Source of the DNA: a virus
DNA: 64,000 bases
Virus record (IMG/VR): IMGVR_UViG_3300025646_000012
Location: 1 to 64,000 of that record
Reading direction: 5' to 3' (one strand)
Shown piece after piece: positions 31,378-40,791 of the stretch. The notes below the pieces were generated by a model, which was not told the DNA's origin, did not search any database, and saw only the letters and a program-made list of their open reading frames with translations. Within the stretch, counting starts at the first letter, position 1, and each line of letters opens with the position of its first letter. Both the position numbers and the translations under genes were made by a program.

Positions 31378-32039
31378 TGAATAATATAATGAAATCAGTG
31401 GATATAAAAAATAAGGATATTTTAAATATTCTTAATGAATTTATAGATTTATGGTGGGATAAAAAAGAAACGGATTTACAAAAATTTTATCTTGGTGCAA
31501 AAGAAGAAAATAGAGAAGACTATATTAGTGATGAATATAAAATTAAAATTATGAATATGGGATCATTTCATAATGGATACCCTGAAAAATTAAGAGGATA
31601 TAGTATAAAACCAACTGAAAGTAGCACAAGATTTTCTGATATTGAAATTACAAAAAAATATATTGAAATAAATGAAAAATTACAAGTATTACTGAGTACA
31701 AAACATAATGCATTATGTGCAATATATCCACCTGAAGGATTTATTTCATGGCACAATAATGCAAATGCCTCTGCATATAATCTCATTTTTACATGGTCCG
31801 AGAATGGAAATGGTTATTGGAAGCATATAGATCCATATACAGGTAAAGATGTGGTTGTACAAGATATTCCAGGTTGGCAATGTAAGGCATTTTATTTTGG
31901 TGCTTATGAGGATAAACCAGAAGATATTGTATATCACATGGCATCCACTGATTGTTGGAGAATGACGGTTTCATATATGTTTGATAGACATCATAAGCAA
32001 TTCTGGGAAGATGTTATTGAGGAAATTGAAACTGAATGA
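31377..32039 (+). CDS. Oxygenase-like double-stranded beta-helix protein (220 aa)
   Basis: The C-terminal half reads PPEGFISWHNNANASAYNLIFTWSENGNGYW and later YHMASTDCWRMTVSYMF. This resembles 2-oxoglutarate/Fe(II) oxygenases and related beta-helix proteins: first metal His in WHNN (HxN instead of the usual HxD), distal His in YHMAS and an arginine in RMTVSY positioned to bind 2OG. With Asn replacing the Asp ligand, activity is uncertain. It is embedded among glycosyltransferases, overlapping neighbours on both sides, so it may hydroxylate a side chain that is then glycosylated. That scheme is inference. Confidence 0.55.
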   Translation: MNNIMKSVDIKNKDILNILNEFIDLWWDKKETDLQKFYLGAKEENREDYISDEYKIKIMNMGSFHNGYPEKLRGYSIKPTESSTRFSDIEITKKYIEINEKLQVLLSTKHNALCAIYPPEGFISWHNNANASAYNLIFTWSENGNGYWKHIDPYTGKDVVVQDIPGWQCKAFYFGAYEDKPEDIVYHMASTDCWRMTVSYMFDRHHKQFWEDVIEEIETE

Positions 32040-32701
32040 TCGACATATGTGTTACACATTTTGGTAACAAGTATAGTACAAAATATCTAGATAATTTACA
32101 AAATGGAATTGCCAGGAATTACTCTGGCAATTTTAATTTTTTAGTATTATCAGACTGCCCAAATGGTCATTGGGATAAAATAAGTTTTTTTGAAACTGAT
32201 AATCCAACAATTATTATGGACATTGATATATTAGTTACTGGTAATTTAGATGAATTAATTAATTATAATGTGCAAGAAAATACCCTTGCTGCATTTCCAA
32301 GATGGTGGAGAAATGGCGGTTGTCCTATTAATGGTGGGTTTTATAAAATAAATCCTGGACCAAATATATGGTCCGTAATTGATAAGTTCTATTCGGATCC
32401 AGAATTTTGGATTGAATATTATGGTAAGCTTGTAGGAACACCAGGTAAAGGCGAGCAAGATTTTATCAATGACTCAGTATACTATATCAATAAATTACCC
32501 GGTCAGTGGTTAGGTATTCATACCGAAGGTTCTAAAAGATATGATCCAAATATAATGAATAAATATTATAATGAATATAATATGCCTTTAATGAAAAAAG
32601 ATAAATTTGGTGATCAGGTAAAACTAGTTCACTTTATTTACGATGATAATATGATTGAAAATAAATCACAAATGGTTTTGGATCTTTGGAATACAACGTA
32701 A
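32036..32701 (+). CDS. GT-A-type glycosyltransferase
   Basis: 221 aa beginning IDICVTHFGNKYSTKYLDNLQNG, then FLVLSDCPNG, the IIMDIDILVTGNLDEL block with a DxD motif near 61-64, and PINGGFYKINPG as acceptor-side loop; a late LVHFIYDDNM holds the C-terminal histidine. Layout equals the neighbouring GT genes but sequences differ, so this is a paralogous or independently acquired set. Overlaps the oxygenase-like gene by 4 bp and the next GT by 16 bp. Confidence 0.75.
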   Translation: MIDICVTHFGNKYSTKYLDNLQNGIARNYSGNFNFLVLSDCPNGHWDKISFFETDNPTIIMDIDILVTGNLDELINYNVQENTLAAFPRWWRNGGCPINGGFYKINPGPNIWSVIDKFYSDPEFWIEYYGKLVGTPGKGEQDFINDSVYYINKLPGQWLGIHTEGSKRYDPNIMNKYYNEYNMPLMKKDKFGDQVKLVHFIYDDNMIENKSQMVLDLWNTT

Positions 32702-33411
32702 TTGTAGTAAAATGGGGAACTAAATTCACCCCAGAACATGTAAATAGACTTTATAGAATGGCAAAGCGTAATATAACTTTGCCATTTAATTTTTATTGCT
32801 ACACTGAAGATCCAACCGGAATATATGATGAAGTGAATATCATACCACTTGATATATCACTAGAATTAGAAAAATGGTGGTGGAAACTTACATTATTCAG
32901 GAAAAATAATTTAGGTAATGGAGTTAATTTATTTTTGGATTTGGACGTAGTAATACAAAGTAATATTGATTATTTTTTTATAAAAGCAAAACATAATAAA
33001 ATAATACTAATATCACAAGATGATGATAACTGGCACATTTTTGCACAATTGAACCATGATCCTAAAACAACCCCGGCATATAATTCTTCTATTATGATTT
33101 GGTATAATAATGAAAATCAGGAAATTTATAAAAAATTTATAGATAATTACAAATTATATACAAAAATTTATTACGGTATTGATAGATTTTTAAGTTACGA
33201 AATATCTTCAACAAAATTTTTAAGTTTAAATAATAGTGATTATTATTATAGAAATTCAATTCGGGAAAATGAAATTTCTGAGAAATTATATTTCATAAGA
33301 TTTCCAGGTGGTAAAACGTTAGTTAATTTTAATAAAAATATACCAATATGTGTATTTAATGGTTGTCATGAAGATTTTTTTTATCAAGGTATGGAAAAGT
33401 TTTTATTATAA
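32686..33411 (+). CDS. GT-A-type glycosyltransferase (TTG start)
   Basis: 241 aa. VIVVKWGTKFTPEHVNRLYRM, YCYTEDPTGI, KLTLFRKNNLGNG, then FLDLDVVIQSNID with the DxD motif near 84-87 and SSIMIWYN on the acceptor side. The frame opens with TTG inside the end of the preceding gene; no in-frame ATG is close, so TTG is the likely start. It is the last cargo gene of the set, and its stop overlaps the next late promoter (33407-33414). Confidence 0.75.
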   Translation: MEYNVIVVKWGTKFTPEHVNRLYRMAKRNITLPFNFYCYTEDPTGIYDEVNIIPLDISLELEKWWWKLTLFRKNNLGNGVNLFLDLDVVIQSNIDYFFIKAKHNKIILISQDDDNWHIFAQLNHDPKTTPAYNSSIMIWYNNENQEIYKKFIDNYKLYTKIYYGIDRFLSYEISSTKFLSLNNSDYYYRNSIRENEISEKLYFIRFPGGKTLVNFNKNIPICVFNGCHEDFFYQGMEKFLL

Positions 33412-33414
33412 ATA
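33407..33414 (+). promoter_or_regulatory. T4-type late promoter for the 33445 operon
   Basis: TATAAATA overlapping the stop codon of the preceding glycosyltransferase; leader about 25 nt with AAAAAGG ahead of the ATG. Confidence 0.8.
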
Positions 33415-33444
33415 GTACAAATCTCTATAATAAAAAGGTCCGAA

Positions 33445-33777
33445 ATGGCACAATATGAAGAATTATATATTGAACAAGGATCCACTTTTCAATATGTTAT
33501 CACTCTATCCAACCCAGCTGGCGGAGCTTTTGATTTAACTTCTTATACAGCAAGATCACAGTTGAAAAGAAGTTATAAATCCGTATCAGCTACAGATTTT
33601 ACAATTACATATCCTAATCGTGCAGCTGGGCAAATTCAGTTAAATTTAACTGATGAAAATACTGCTCTATTAAAACATGGTAATTATGTTTTTGATGTTA
33701 TTATTGAAAGTTCGTCAGGAGAAATTTATAGGGTAATAGAAGGAATTGCTTTTATTGACCCTGGTGTTACAGAATAA
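33445..33777 (+). CDS. Ig-like/BppU-type structural protein (110 aa)
   Basis: A small all-beta protein: YIEQGSTFQYVITLSNPAG, DLTSYTARSQLKRSY, GQIQLNLTDENTALLKHGNYVFDVIIE, YRVIEGIAFIDPGVTE. This pattern is common to a phage structural family resembling the N-terminal domain of BppU-like baseplate proteins. It opens a late operon of fibre genes. It may act as an adaptor that plugs a fibre into the baseplate or neck. Confidence 0.75.
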   Translation: MAQYEELYIEQGSTFQYVITLSNPAGGAFDLTSYTARSQLKRSYKSVSATDFTITYPNRAAGQIQLNLTDENTALLKHGNYVFDVIIESSSGEIYRVIEGIAFIDPGVTE

Positions 33778-33792
33778 CGAGTGTAACTAGGT

Positions 33793-34947
33793 ATGGTCAA
33801 TAGAATCAATAATAATTTACCACCTTTTCTTGTAAAATCTGAAGATGTAAGTAAAAATAATCTTTTTACCGTATCTAATGTAAATCAAGGTGTTAAATTA
33901 TCAAGTTATGCTTATACTGATAGTACTGGTACTCTTGATACTATTTTGGTTAGTATTTTAAGAAGATTTTTCTATAATGATTCTTCTTTAGCATCTGATA
34001 TTAATATATTAAATATTGGAAAATTTCTTAGTGATTCTACTGGCGTAATAACCGACATTTTAAATTATGATTTTTCTAAAAGATTTATAGAAGGAACGGA
34101 TCCTTCTACAGATCAATTTGTTTATAGTGCCTTAAAAGCCATTCTAGATTCCGCATCACCTATAGATTTTATTAATTTTAACTTTAATAAAACTCTTAAT
34201 GATAATATAACTGTATCAGAAAGATTAAGTTTATCTAAATCCAAACTAGTTGATAGTAGCGTTACTTCTGCTTTAGATCTTCTAGGTATTGATGATGGTA
34301 TTACATATGGATTGAGTAAAGTCTTTAATGATAGCATTAATGTATCTGATCTCTTTACATCTCTTTATGCGGTAGGTAGACAACCTTTAGATTCATCGTC
34401 TATATCAGACGTAAATACCATATCATTTGATAAAGTTAATTTTGATTCTTCCACAATTTCAGAAGATCATATCTATACGCTAGATAAAATTCTAAATGAT
34501 AGTAGTTTTATATCAGAATTATTAGCTAATTCTCTTACAAAACCTTTTTCAGATTCAGAAGAAGCTACTGATCTTATTTCTCTAGAATCACATAAGGTTT
34601 TCTTTGATTCCATAGAATCACCAACCGATTTAATTAATACATTAGCGGTTGTAAAAAATCTTAATGATTCACTTAATCCAAGTGAAATTTTAAATTATAA
34701 TATTGATAAAATAATAACTAGTGAAGTTCTATCTCCTATAGAAATATTAGTTAGAAACTTTTCTAAATCCTTGACTGATAGTTCCTTTGCAACCGATCTT
34801 CCCCAATTGAATTTGAACAAACCAAATTTTGCAGATGATAGCGTTAATATTAGTGATACAGGATTGATTTCTGTCCAAGATTATTTCTTAGAAATATATG
34901 TGTCTGATTTACAACCTTATGTTGAAAAATCAAATACCACTTTCTAA
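33793..34947 (+). CDS. Repeat-containing fibre-like protein (384 aa)
   Basis: Made almost entirely of a degenerate unit of about 20-24 residues with pattern K-x-(L/F)-x-D-S...(S/T)-D-L (for example KVFNDSINVSDLF, KILNDSSFISELL, KPFSDSEEATDLI). About a dozen copies run from residue 50 to 360. Such regular aspartate-serine repeats suggest an elongated beta-solenoid or calcium-binding shaft. The first 45 and last 20 residues differ. Not recognised as a named family; context says virion fibre. Confidence 0.7.
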   Translation: MVNRINNNLPPFLVKSEDVSKNNLFTVSNVNQGVKLSSYAYTDSTGTLDTILVSILRRFFYNDSSLASDINILNIGKFLSDSTGVITDILNYDFSKRFIEGTDPSTDQFVYSALKAILDSASPIDFINFNFNKTLNDNITVSERLSLSKSKLVDSSVTSALDLLGIDDGITYGLSKVFNDSINVSDLFTSLYAVGRQPLDSSSISDVNTISFDKVNFDSSTISEDHIYTLDKILNDSSFISELLANSLTKPFSDSEEATDLISLESHKVFFDSIESPTDLINTLAVVKNLNDSLNPSEILNYNIDKIITSEVLSPIEILVRNFSKSLTDSSFATDLPQLNLNKPNFADDSVNISDTGLISVQDYFLEIYVSDLQPYVEKSNTTF

Positions 34948-34951
34948 TTTA

Positions 34952-34959
34952 TATAAATA
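34952..34959 (+). promoter_or_regulatory. T4-type late promoter for the 35007 gene
   Basis: TATAAATA five bases after the preceding stop codon; leader of about 42 nt with TTAGGAG before the ATG. Confidence 0.8.
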
Positions 34960-35006
34960 ACCACATAACCATTCAAATTACCCTAGATATTAGGAGAAAA
35001 ATAAAA

Positions 35007-35450
35007 ATGATAAACGATATCGTTAAACCAAAAGGTAATCTTCAAATTCTTTTGACTGGACCTGATGGTATTGTTAAAACCAATCATAATGTAGATAACC
35101 TAGTTGTAACTACTGGTAAACAGTGGATTGCAGCTCGTATGTATGATTCCGCAGAACCTGCACAAATGTCACATATGGCAGTTGGTACAGATAATACAGC
35201 GGCGGACGTTGCAGATACTACTTTGGCTGTTGAAGCTGCTCGTGTAGCTTTAACTTCAACAACTGTTTCAACTAATACTACTCAGTATGTAGCTTCATTC
35301 CCAGCAGGTACTGGTACTGGTGCTCTTGTTGAAGCTGGTATCTTAAATGACTCTTCAGCTGGTACTCTACTTTGCAGAACTGTGTTCCCAGTTGTTAACA
35401 AAGGTGCTGATGACACTCTATCTATTACCTGGACTATTACAATTAACTAA
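35007..35450 (+). CDS. Small structural (fibre/neck) protein (147 aa)
   Basis: NLQILLTGPDGIVKTNHNVDNLVVTTGKQWIAARM, then MSHMAVGTDNTAADVADTTL and AGILNDSSAGTLLCRTVFPVVNKGADDTLSITWTITIN. This beta-rich protein recurs in many tailed phages beside fibre genes as I recall, with the GT(G/D)NTA and FPxVNKG motifs. Independent late promoter and strong ribosome site (TAGGAG) suggest high expression. Precise position in the virion is unknown. Confidence 0.72.
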   Translation: MINDIVKPKGNLQILLTGPDGIVKTNHNVDNLVVTTGKQWIAARMYDSAEPAQMSHMAVGTDNTAADVADTTLAVEAARVALTSTTVSTNTTQYVASFPAGTGTGALVEAGILNDSSAGTLLCRTVFPVVNKGADDTLSITWTITIN

Positions 35451-35497
35451 TTAATTAATTTAATAAGTAATTGTAATTTATTGGGAGTATAATAGGC

Positions 35498-38400
35498 GTG
35501 ACTAGTATTACATTAAGATCTGTAAAAGGATCACCGCTTACAAATAATGAAGTTGATTCAAACTTTAATAGTCTTAATGTATATAAAGTTGAATTAACTG
35601 ATTCAACAGGATCAATCATTGTTCCTGCTGGTACCACTGCTGAAAGGGATGATAGCCCTGTCAATGGGTATTTAAGGTATAATACCGAGACAGATAAGCT
35701 AGAGGTATATGCAGGAGGTAGTTGGTCCAATATTGGTGAACTTACATCATCAATATCTTATAATACTTCCAATGGTACTTTAACTCTAACAACAAGTGAT
35801 AGTAGTTATACAACTGTCATAAATTTACAACCTTTTACCACTACAAATCTAACCGAAGGTGATAATCAGTACTTTACAACTGCTCGAGCAAGAAACTCTT
35901 TAGTAGCAGGTTCTGGTATTCTATATGATTCTGCTACTGGTGTTATTAGCCAAGGAGAATCACCATTTGATTTATTTGACTCGGCTGATTTTGATATTTC
36001 TTTTGCAGCTAAAACTACAGATGATCTTACTGAAGGTTCTACCAATCTTTATTATGATTCAGCTACAACTGTAACTGTAGCAAGAAATTCTGTAAGTGTT
36101 ACTGATGCAGGTGGTGATGGTAGTTTAACATATAATGCTGGTACTGGTGTTATAACTTATACTGGTCCAAGTGCGTCTGAAGTTAGAGCACATATCTCTG
36201 CAGGCACTGGCGTATCTATTACGGACGGTCAAATATCAATTGGCCAAGCAGTAGCAACAACTAGTGATGTAACCTTTGCGCAGATTACCGGCGATTCAGC
36301 TATTCTTGATGCAATTGCATTTAATGCTCAAACTTTTCCACCAGGCGGTGGAGCTATTCCTGGTACTCTATTCTGGGATTCAGATGAACAAAAAGGTCTT
36401 AGCTTTGTAACAAGAACCCGTGAAGGATTTGTTGGTGCTACTATTAACGTAGGTCAAGAATTACTGGTTTACGTTCATAACCAAACCGGCGAACAAATTA
36501 ATAATGGTGACGTTGTTTATGTCTCTGGTACTGCACATGGTTTACACCCATCAATTACAAAAGCGCAAGCAAACGTAGGTGCACCAGGTCAATTCCTGGT
36601 TGCTACTCAGGACATTGCCGATAATGCTCATGGTTATGTCACCAAATTTGGTTTAGTAAGAGATGTTAATACCGGAGGATTAGTTGCTGGTGATGATATT
36701 TACCTTTCAGCTGACTCAGCTGGTAAATGGACAACTACTTCTGTAACAATTGATAATGGATATCCTGCCCATATAGGTGTAGTTGTTAAGGTTGATTCTT
36801 CAGAAGGTACAATCCTTGTTGATCCTTGGAACGAAAACTTTGAATATCTTCGTATTGAAGATCGTTTAAAAGTAACAGGATCTATTGAAGGTTCAACACT
36901 TTCACTTGACTCAAGTGCTTACTTTACACCAATTGATCAGCTTGTACGTCCTACTTACCTTGAAGGTACTGTATGGTATGACGAAGATGAAAAAGGTTTA
37001 GCTTTCCACGGTCCAGACTCAGAATTTACACATTATATTGACCAAAGAGATTTGGTAAGAGGCCGTAATAGTTCAGGTTCTTTAATTCCAAAAGGTACCC
37101 CAGTTTATACTGATGGTGTACATATTCCAGGTAACCCAGTTCACGGTCACCATCCTTTGATTTATCCTGCCGATGCAGCTGATGCCGCTAAGTACGAAGT
37201 AATTGGTATTACTGCTCATGACATTGCTGATGGTGCACATGGCTGGATAGTTGCACGTGGTTGGATTCAAGGAATTAATACTGCAGGTCTTGTATCTGGT
37301 GATAGATTCCATCTTGCTCCTGGTGGTGGTTTCCAATCTGCTGCACCATCATATCCTAACTATCCAATTGATCTTGGTATTGCTCTTACTGTTGATTCAA
37401 CCGGCGGTGGTGGATCAATCTATGTTGATATTAATAGCCATACCCAAGAACAAATTAGAATTACAGGAGATGGCCGTGTAGATGGAAACTGGACAATTGG
37501 AGGCAACTTAAACGTTGTTGGTACAACAACATCTACAGTTAATCAGTCTGTTACAGTACCAAGTCAATTTATTAGATTGGTTGATGGTAATACAGTTGGA
37601 ACAGGATTTCTTGGTACTACTGGTGCAGGCGGTTTAAATGACGCTACGTTCATTGGAAAATATTTAGGTGACTCTGATCTTTATTATTTTGTACGTATAA
37701 GTGCAATCGATTCTGCAGGTGGTGGTGGAGATACCATTGAATGGGGTATCTCAGACTCTGCTACGATGGGTTATGGTTCACTCTTAGGAGGTTATGGTTA
37801 CGGTCTTGGGTTTGAATCAGATGGCGGTCAAGCTACATGGAAACTTGGGGTAGATGGTACAATTGCACCACTTAGAAATGGTATCTCTATCCAGTTTATT
37901 AACTCTACCGGACACAAAGACTCAGATGAATGGGTAGCTAATCCAGTAGAGATTAATCTTGATCTTGGTCTAATTGGTAACTATAACCCAACTGGACCGG
38001 GCGGCTTAAGATATACTGGTATATTTAGAGATGTTACAGATAGCCGTTGGAAATTCTTTGAAGGCTATGATTCCTCAATTGATTCATCAACAACTATAAT
38101 TAATACATCTAATCCAGGTTTTACTTTATCTGATGTTCAAGCTGGTACATTCTACGGTGCACTAAGCGGTAATGCATCAAGTGCAACTACTGCTACACAA
38201 CTTACAACCGGTAGAACATTTAGCCTAACTGGGGATATTACTGCAACTGGCGTATCCTTTGATGGTACTGGAAACGTACAACTTACTACAGTATATAATC
38301 CAGGTTCTATTGTAAATGACGATATTAATGCTTCTGCAGCAATTGCTGATACAAAACTTGCTACAATCAGTAGTTCAGGTAAAGTTCAGAACTCAGCAAC

Positions 38401-40006
38401 TACTGCTACAAATGCAAACACAGCTTCAGCAATTGTAGCAAGAGATGCATCAGGTAACTTCTCTGCAGGTACAATTACCGCAGATATTAATAGAGACGCG
38501 TTTACAACAGTAACCGCTGGAGTATACGGTTCTGCTGCACTAGTACCAGTTATTACAGTAGATGCAAACGGCTTTATTGATAGTATTGGTGAAGTTTCAG
38601 TTGCAGGTGTTTCAGCAACAACATTTGATTCTGCGACTGCTACATACACAATCTCTACCGCAGATGGTGGTTCTTATGCAACAAGAGTATATTCACAAGA
38701 ATTAACAAGAACAGCGGTTAGTGCTGGTACTGGTATAACTTATAGTAGCTCAACAGGTGTTATTGCAACAAATGATGGAGCTATTGTTCACGATAACCTA
38801 TCAGGTTTTGTTTCCAACGAACACATAGATCACTCTACTGTTTCAATTACTGCAGGTGCTGGTTTAACCGGCGGTGGCACAATTGCAGCAACAAGAACTC
38901 TTAATATTGGTGCTGGTACTGGTATCACAGTTAATGCAGATGATATTGCAATTAGTAATACTGGTGTGGTTGCAGCAACATATGGCGATTCATCAACAAT
39001 CCCAAGAATTACTGTTAATGCTCAAGGTCAAATTACGGCTGTAGTGGGAGCAACTGTTAATATTCCTCCTGGTTATGGTGATGCTGATGTTGATGCGCAT
39101 CTATCCGGTGGTACTGGTATTACCTATAGTGCAGGTGTAATCAGTACTAATGATGGGCAAATTATTCACGATAACCTATCAGGTTTTGTATCTGATGAAC
39201 ACGTAGCTCACTCTGGAGTTACCATTACGGCTGGTTCCGGTTTAACTGGTGGTGGTACAATTGCTGCCTCAAGAACACTAAATGTTGGCGCCGGTTCTTA
39301 TATTATAGTTAATGCTGACGATGTTGCTGTAGATGCTACATCTGCTAATACTGCCTCAAAGGTTGTGGCAAGAGATGCTTCCGGAAACTTCTCTGCAGGA
39401 ACAATTACTGCGACTCTTACAGGTAATGCTTCTACCGCAACTACCCTACAAACGGCTAGAACAATTGGTGGTGTATCATTTGATGGTTCTGCTAATATCA
39501 ACTTACCGGGTGTTAATACAACAGGTAACCAGAATACTACAGGTAACGCAGCTTCAGCTACATATGCATCAGCTGTAACATTAACCGCAGATAATAGTAC
39601 TGATGCAACTAACTATCCTTTATTTGCAAATGCTGCTACTGGTAACCTATCACCAAGAACCGATACTGGGTTAACATATAATCCATCAACTGGTGTATTA
39701 ACATCCACAACATTTACTGGTGCATTAAGCGGAAATGCTTCTACCGCTACTGCATTACAAACGGCTAGAACTATCGGTGGGGTAAGCTTTGATGGTACTG
39801 CCAATATTAACTTGCCTGGAGTTAATACTACTGGTAACCAAAACACAACTGGTACTGCTGCAGGTATTACCGGATATAGTGGAACATATTGGACTTCTAA
39901 TAACGACGGTGCCGGTACTGGTCTTGATGCAGATTTACTTGATGGTCAACATGGATCTTACTATCGTATCGATGTTTATAACGCGGCAGGTACATTATTG
40001 AACTGA
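35498..40006 (+). CDS. Long tail fibre protein (1502 aa, GTG start)
   Basis: Opens SITLRSVKGSPLTNNEVDSNFNSLN, a fibre N-terminal attachment motif. Residues about 110-250 carry TTxNLTEGxxxY repeats. Two related domains follow at about 275-455 and 480-655, each with FWD(S/E)DE-KG, a phrase ending HGLHPS or HGHHPL, then DIADxAHGxV and NTxGLVxGDxxxLS. The second half (850-1480) is a shaft of collagen-like and GTGIT/HDNLSGFVS repeats in near-duplicate copies, ending LDADLLDGQHGSYY and the tag DVYNAAGTLLN. GTG at 35498 has GGGAG upstream. Probable receptor-binding or long side fibre; chaperone not identified. Confidence 0.8.
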   Translation: MTSITLRSVKGSPLTNNEVDSNFNSLNVYKVELTDSTGSIIVPAGTTAERDDSPVNGYLRYNTETDKLEVYAGGSWSNIGELTSSISYNTSNGTLTLTTSDSSYTTVINLQPFTTTNLTEGDNQYFTTARARNSLVAGSGILYDSATGVISQGESPFDLFDSADFDISFAAKTTDDLTEGSTNLYYDSATTVTVARNSVSVTDAGGDGSLTYNAGTGVITYTGPSASEVRAHISAGTGVSITDGQISIGQAVATTSDVTFAQITGDSAILDAIAFNAQTFPPGGGAIPGTLFWDSDEQKGLSFVTRTREGFVGATINVGQELLVYVHNQTGEQINNGDVVYVSGTAHGLHPSITKAQANVGAPGQFLVATQDIADNAHGYVTKFGLVRDVNTGGLVAGDDIYLSADSAGKWTTTSVTIDNGYPAHIGVVVKVDSSEGTILVDPWNENFEYLRIEDRLKVTGSIEGSTLSLDSSAYFTPIDQLVRPTYLEGTVWYDEDEKGLAFHGPDSEFTHYIDQRDLVRGRNSSGSLIPKGTPVYTDGVHIPGNPVHGHHPLIYPADAADAAKYEVIGITAHDIADGAHGWIVARGWIQGINTAGLVSGDRFHLAPGGGFQSAAPSYPNYPIDLGIALTVDSTGGGGSIYVDINSHTQEQIRITGDGRVDGNWTIGGNLNVVGTTTSTVNQSVTVPSQFIRLVDGNTVGTGFLGTTGAGGLNDATFIGKYLGDSDLYYFVRISAIDSAGGGGDTIEWGISDSATMGYGSLLGGYGYGLGFESDGGQATWKLGVDGTIAPLRNGISIQFINSTGHKDSDEWVANPVEINLDLGLIGNYNPTGPGGLRYTGIFRDVTDSRWKFFEGYDSSIDSSTTIINTSNPGFTLSDVQAGTFYGALSGNASSATTATQLTTGRTFSLTGDITATGVSFDGTGNVQLTTVYNPGSIVNDDINASAAIADTKLATISSSGKVQNSATTATNANTASAIVARDASGNFSAGTITADINRDAFTTVTAGVYGSAALVPVITVDANGFIDSIGEVSVAGVSATTFDSATATYTISTADGGSYATRVYSQELTRTAVSAGTGITYSSSTGVIATNDGAIVHDNLSGFVSNEHIDHSTVSITAGAGLTGGGTIAATRTLNIGAGTGITVNADDIAISNTGVVAATYGDSSTIPRITVNAQGQITAVVGATVNIPPGYGDADVDAHLSGGTGITYSAGVISTNDGQIIHDNLSGFVSDEHVAHSGVTITAGSGLTGGGTIAASRTLNVGAGSYIIVNADDVAVDATSANTASKVVARDASGNFSAGTITATLTGNASTATTLQTARTIGGVSFDGSANINLPGVNTTGNQNTTGNAASATYASAVTLTADNSTDATNYPLFANAATGNLSPRTDTGLTYNPSTGVLTSTTFTGALSGNASTATALQTARTIGGVSFDGTANINLPGVNTTGNQNTTGTAAGITGYSGTYWTSNNDGAGTGLDADLLDGQHGSYYRIDVYNAAGTLLN

Positions 40007-40012
40007 TAAATA
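40005..40012 (+). promoter_or_regulatory. Late promoter variant before gp13
   Basis: GATAAATA overlapping the fibre gene stop codon; leader about 16 nt with AAAAAGGA. Confidence 0.6.
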
Positions 40013-40033
40013 CTTAAAAAAGGATTTAATATA

Positions 40034-40789
40034 ATGGCTGTAGTCAGTTCAAGACAAGGACTTATAGATCATTGCCTAAGAAGATTAGGTGCTCCTGTAA
40101 TTGAAATTAACGTCGATGATGATCAAATTGAAGATCGCGTTGATGATGCATTACAATTTTATCAGGAATATCATTCTGATGCAACATCTAGAATCTATTA
40201 TGCTTATCAATTTACTCAAGCAGATTTAGATAACGCATATATCACATTACCGGATAATACCTTATTTGTTATTCGTGCGTTACCTCTTACTCAATCATAT
40301 GCAGCATCTAGAAGTTTCTTTGATGTAAAATATCAGTTAATGTTAAATGATATGGCACAAATGGGAACTTATATTGGTGATCTTGCTTATTACGAGCAAA
40401 TGCAGCAATATATTTCCTTACTTGATAGACAATTAAGTGGTATGCCACAGGTTTCATATCGCAGACATCAAAATAGATTGCTTTGGTATAGTGATATGAA
40501 TGACCAAGATATTAGAGTTAATGATTATATTGTTTTGGAAATGTACACTATAATTGATCCACAAACTCATACCAAAATCTATAATGATATGTTTGTAAAA
40601 GATTATACAACCCAGCTAATTAAACAACAGTGGGGTGCCAATCTTATCAAGTTTGAGGGTATGCAACTTCCCGGTGGTGTTACATTAAATGGTAGACAAC
40701 TCTACGATGATGCTACTTCAGAAATAGCAACATTAAGAGAAAATATGAGATTGGAACACGAACTCCCGCCTGATTTCTTTGTGGGTTAA
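40034..40789 (+). CDS. gp13: gp13-like neck protein
   Basis: A 251-aa homologue of T4 gp13 (309 aa): SRQGLIDHCLRRLGAPVIEINVDDDQIEDRVDDALQFYQEYHSD at the N-terminus, a helical body with YEQMQQYISLLDRQL, and LEMYTIIDPQTHTKIYNDMFVKDYTTQLIKQQWGANL, a strongly conserved gp13 block. gp13 and gp14 close the portal after packaging and give the tail its docking surface. It precedes gp14 by 2 bp. Confidence 0.92.
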   Translation: MAVVSSRQGLIDHCLRRLGAPVIEINVDDDQIEDRVDDALQFYQEYHSDATSRIYYAYQFTQADLDNAYITLPDNTLFVIRALPLTQSYAASRSFFDVKYQLMLNDMAQMGTYIGDLAYYEQMQQYISLLDRQLSGMPQVSYRRHQNRLLWYSDMNDQDIRVNDYIVLEMYTIIDPQTHTKIYNDMFVKDYTTQLIKQQWGANLIKFEGMQLPGGVTLNGRQLYDDATSEIATLRENMRLEHELPPDFFVG

Positions 40790-40791
40790 TT

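Noticed and set aside
39298-39846. Leftward frames inside the long fibre gene
   Set aside because: Periodic codon composition of the fibre repeats keeps the opposite strand open; the frames are repeat-derived shadows.
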